From Methanobacteriota archaeon (GTDB lineage Archaea > Thermoplasmatota > Poseidoniia > Poseidoniales > Poseidoniaceae), in assembly GCA_009936765.1 (NCBI GenBank), contig JAACDL010000070.1, forward strand, positions 1 through 17,197: DNA of 17,197 nt. Reading direction: 5' to 3'. Position 1 is the stretch's first letter, and every line of letters begins with the position of its first letter. A program made the translations under genes and the position numbers. Under the pieces are notes generated by a model. It saw nothing but the letters and a program-made list of their open reading frames with translations. It was not told where the DNA came from and searched no databases. Shown piece by piece: positions 14,913 to 17,197 of this stretch.

Positions 14913-16037
14913 ATGTCTGATAAGAGAGACTACTACGAAGTTCTTGGAGTTGCAAAAGAGGCTGATGCAACAGAGTTGAAAAAGGCATTTCGTTCTTTAG
15001 CTCGTAAGTATCATCCTGACAAGAACGACGCACCAGATGCTGATGAGAAATTCAAAGAGATTCAAGAGGCCTATGCTGTTCTCTCTGATAATGACAAGCG
15101 TAGGAATTATGATCGCTTCGGGCATAATGGTCCGGGAGGGTCTCCGTTTGGACCAGGTGGCTTCCAAGGATTCAATATTAATCTAGACGACATTCTTGGA
15201 GGAGATTTCTTTTCCAGTATGTTTGGCGGCAGAAGCAGTCGCTCATCTCGTCAACAAGGAAATGATATCCTCATCAGACACGAGATCGATCTCGTCTCAG
15301 TTTTAGAGGGTGGTAAGGAAGAACTTGAAATCGACCTACCTGCTACCTGTTCTGACTGTGAAGGTACTGGTGCCAAAGATGGAGTGACTACCCAATGCAA
15401 CGAATGTGATGGCGTAGGACAGGTGCGAGTTAGACAACAGATTGGACCATTTGTACAAGATTCAGTACGAGCTTGTCAGTATTGTCAAGGTTCTGGAAGA
15501 ACTTACGCTTCAAAGTGCAAGTCATGTTCCGGAGATGGGATACAATCAGAATCACAAGTCCTTAGATTCTCAATACCTAAAGGCGCTCAAGAAGGAACTC
15601 GTCTAAGGATGAGAGGGAAAGGTCAACCTGCACCTCAAGGCAGAGGTGCCGCTGGTGATTTGTTCATCGAATTAATCATCGAAGAGCATCCATGGTTCGA
15701 ACGCAATGGTATGGATTTGATTATGTCTTTACCCCTGGGGTTCACAGCACTAGCTTTGGGTTCATCAGTAGTTTTACCTCATATTGATGGTAAAGATTTG
15801 GTAATCAAAATACCATCGGGCACAAATTCTGGTGATACCATTACTATTGATGCTAGAGGTCTTCCTTCTAGCAGAGGGATTGGTCGAGGGGATGTCGTAA
15901 TTTTATGTAAATTACACATGCCAAAGAAGTTCGATAAAGGTACGAAAAAGGCTCTAGAGGACCTAAGAATGAATCTAGATGGCAAGACCGAAATGATGGA
16001 CAAGATAATTGCAGATGCCAAAGATAGGCGCAATTGA
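14913..16037 (+). CDS. dnaJ: Chaperone DnaJ (Hsp40, type A)
   Basis: Co-chaperone that binds unfolded proteins and stimulates the ATPase of DnaK (Hsp70) in the cytosol. The protein is 374 residues, normal for the family. J domain at residues 5-70 with H34-P35-D36 (RKYHPDKN), a short Gly/Phe-rich linker (about 71-108), then four zinc-finger repeats CSDCEGTG (C146/C149), CNECDGVG (C162/C165), CQYCQGSG (C188/C191) and CKSCSGDG (C202/C205), all intact. The C-terminal substrate-binding domains follow, with GDLFIELIIEEHPWFERNG and GLPSSRGIGRGDV. Archaeal dnaJ genes are generally regarded as acquired from bacteria together with dnaK and grpE; neither partner is in this window. The TGA (16035-16037) directly abuts the stop of the convergent gene. 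Confidence 0.97.
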   Translation: MSDKRDYYEVLGVAKEADATELKKAFRSLARKYHPDKNDAPDADEKFKEIQEAYAVLSDNDKRRNYDRFGHNGPGGSPFGPGGFQGFNINLDDILGGDFFSSMFGGRSSRSSRQQGNDILIRHEIDLVSVLEGGKEELEIDLPATCSDCEGTGAKDGVTTQCNECDGVGQVRVRQQIGPFVQDSVRACQYCQGSGRTYASKCKSCSGDGIQSESQVLRFSIPKGAQEGTRLRMRGKGQPAPQGRGAAGDLFIELIIEEHPWFERNGMDLIMSLPLGFTALALGSSVVLPHIDGKDLVIKIPSGTNSGDTITIDARGLPSSRGIGRGDVVILCKLHMPKKFDKGTKKALEDLRMNLDGKTEMMDKIIADAKDRRN

Positions 16038-17197
16038 TTATTCTTCAGAACTATTGGAATCTCTGTAGATTGTGTTAGCAGGTTTAGCGGCCATAGGATT
16101 TCCATTAACCATGCCAGACAGGTGTATGTCTAGGGCGTTACTACTACCTTCGAGTTCTACCTGGACGAATAAGCGTGAATCTTTCGTTAGAGAATCAAGG
16201 AATATCTCTGAGCCACGAGAGAGAAGTTTAGGTTCAATCTTTTTCACATCCCAAGGCTCTCCTTCTGGTGCTTCAAATCTAATTGCCGCTACATTCCAGT
16301 CGCACTCTTTAGCACAAATACCAATCAGCAGTGACCATATGCCATCGTCTCGGTTACTAAGTGACCAAATTGCCATGTCAATTCCGGTGGTGAAATGTCG
16401 CATTTCTGAATCTCCCCATACCTCTAGGGCTTTTTCCCATTCAAGAGAGGACACAGCCCGCAAAGCCCTTGCAAGGTCATTATGAGAGAAATCACCTTCA
16501 GTTAGTTTTTGATTTAGCCATTGCAACCTATCCTTTTTACTAGCGAATTCTTCAGCAAATAATTTCTCTTTCCTAATGAATCTGTAAAACACTAAAAATG
16601 GTAGGATAAGGATTAACCCAATTAGCCAATAAAACAAGTCTGCTGCATCTTTGACAGCATCTGATGCAGGGAACCATGGCTCTTCACCCTCATCGATAAC
16701 TGCTGTGCTAACTCTAATATTCCATTCAACAGGTTCGGCATTTTCGTTAATAGCAGAACTTCCGTTTATGTGTTCGATTTTGATGAAATGTGTGCCTAGT
16801 CCAACATCAAGGGATAGGCTAATTTTGTCCATGGAGTAGGTTGCTGAAACTTCATTCAATACATCCCAAGTTTGCTGGTCCATGTCCCAAATAGTTACTC
16901 TCATTTCGTAAATATCTCCTTCGACAATTACATCCACAAGATGAATGGAGTCATTCCATCCCGTAGTTTCAACACGCAAGATGTCTTGGTAATCCCCCAT
17001 GTGTAATGTTAATTCTCCATCCTCTGTGTTCCCATCCATAGTGATTAACGGATAAGTTGAGTTGTTACTATTGGCACTAAGTGGTCGATAAGTTGGAGCG
17101 TCCATTCCCCAACTTGCATCAAAGTGCTGATAGTGTGACATGGAGGCATTCCAACTACAATTACAATCCCATTGAAATTCGATATAAGACGAACCAG
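16038..17197 (-). CDS. Single-pass membrane protein with extracellular beta domain, 5' partial
   Basis: The frame stays open past ATG 17141 to the window edge, with coding-like residues (e.g. YIEFQWDCNCSWNAS). The ATG therefore looks internal, because an extracytoplasmic domain before the helix needs a signal peptide that is not seen. The visible part has an outer beta-rich domain with asparagine sequons and phrases such as VGLGTHFIKIEHING, reminiscent of pre-peptidase-C-like or other carbohydrate/Ca-type sandwich domains (weak). One membrane helix follows (LFYWLIGLILILPFLVFYRF, about 16578-16637), then a basic patch FIRKEK and a cytosolic part of about 175 residues. That part has a helical segment DRLQWLNQKLTEG and a mixed alpha/beta end finishing DSNSSEE-TAA. 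I do not recognise the cytosolic domain. Transcription converges on dnaJ with zero spacing. Confidence 0.75.
   Translation of the reverse strand, partial: GSSYIEFQWDCNCSWNASMSHYQHFDASWGMDAPTYRPLSANSNNSTYPLITMDGNTEDGELTLHMGDYQDILRVETTGWNDSIHLVDVIVEGDIYEMRVTIWDMDQQTWDVLNEVSATYSMDKISLSLDVGLGTHFIKIEHINGSSAINENAEPVEWNIRVSTAVIDEGEEPWFPASDAVKDAADLFYWLIGLILILPFLVFYRFIRKEKLFAEEFASKKDRLQWLNQKLTEGDFSHNDLARALRAVSSLEWEKALEVWGDSEMRHFTTGIDMAIWSLSNRDDGIWSLLIGICAKECDWNVAAIRFEAPEGEPWDVKKIEPKLLSRGSEIFLDSLTKDSRLFVQVELEGSSNALDIHLSGMVNGNPMAAKPANTIYRDSNSSEE

Overview
The window looks like a piece of a marine euryarchaeal genome, most likely Marine Group II (Candidatus Poseidoniales) or a close Thermoplasmata relative. 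The evidence is an archaea-specific UPF0201 RNA-binding protein, strong GGTGA/GAGGT-type ribosome binding sites, very large secreted proteins with Ca-binding thrombospondin-3-like repeats, and a bacterial-type DnaJ beside small archaeal membrane proteins. The lineage call is inference from protein style; no rRNA or tRNA gene is present.

Layout. Positions 1-4410 (+) hold the 3' part of a giant acidic secreted protein: a propeller-like N-terminal part, then eleven DxDxDGxxDGWE-type motifs. A C-rich/G-rich hairpin at 4421-4436 follows its stop. Positions 4505-9829 (+) hold a second giant surface protein with a Sec signal peptide and many beta-sandwich modules. Its reading frame is cut by one TAG (9470-9472) and then continues in the same frame into a transmembrane anchor and a cytosolic tail. 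Two tightly coupled genes follow: a 140-residue unknown protein (9840-10262) and a lipoprotein with a metzincin-like HEAGH site (10271-11029).

From 11024 to 13892 are a small two-TM membrane protein (-), a pyroglutamyl-peptidase/Nudix fusion (+), a UPF0201 protein (-), and a family-2 glycosyltransferase (+). The glycosyltransferase is also cut by an in-frame stop (TGA, 13755-13757) just before a plausible last membrane helix. From 13935 to the end come a membrane protein with a C-terminal zinc ribbon, DnaJ with all four zinc-binding CxxCxGxG repeats, and a convergent single-pass membrane protein whose 5' end lies outside the window.

How the genes fit together. The left 11 kb is a cell-surface block: secreted repeat protein, anchored giant protein, and an extracytoplasmic metalloprotease lipoprotein. 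The right 6 kb mixes housekeeping genes (peptide/nucleotide clean-up, RNA binding, chaperone) with membrane proteins. Gene packing is very tight: three convergent junctions overlap or abut. The observations most worth a second look are the two in-frame nonsense codons in unrelated genes, the Pcp-Nudix fusion, and the surface operon with its unusual protease site. No CRISPR array, IS element, tRNA or rRNA was seen.
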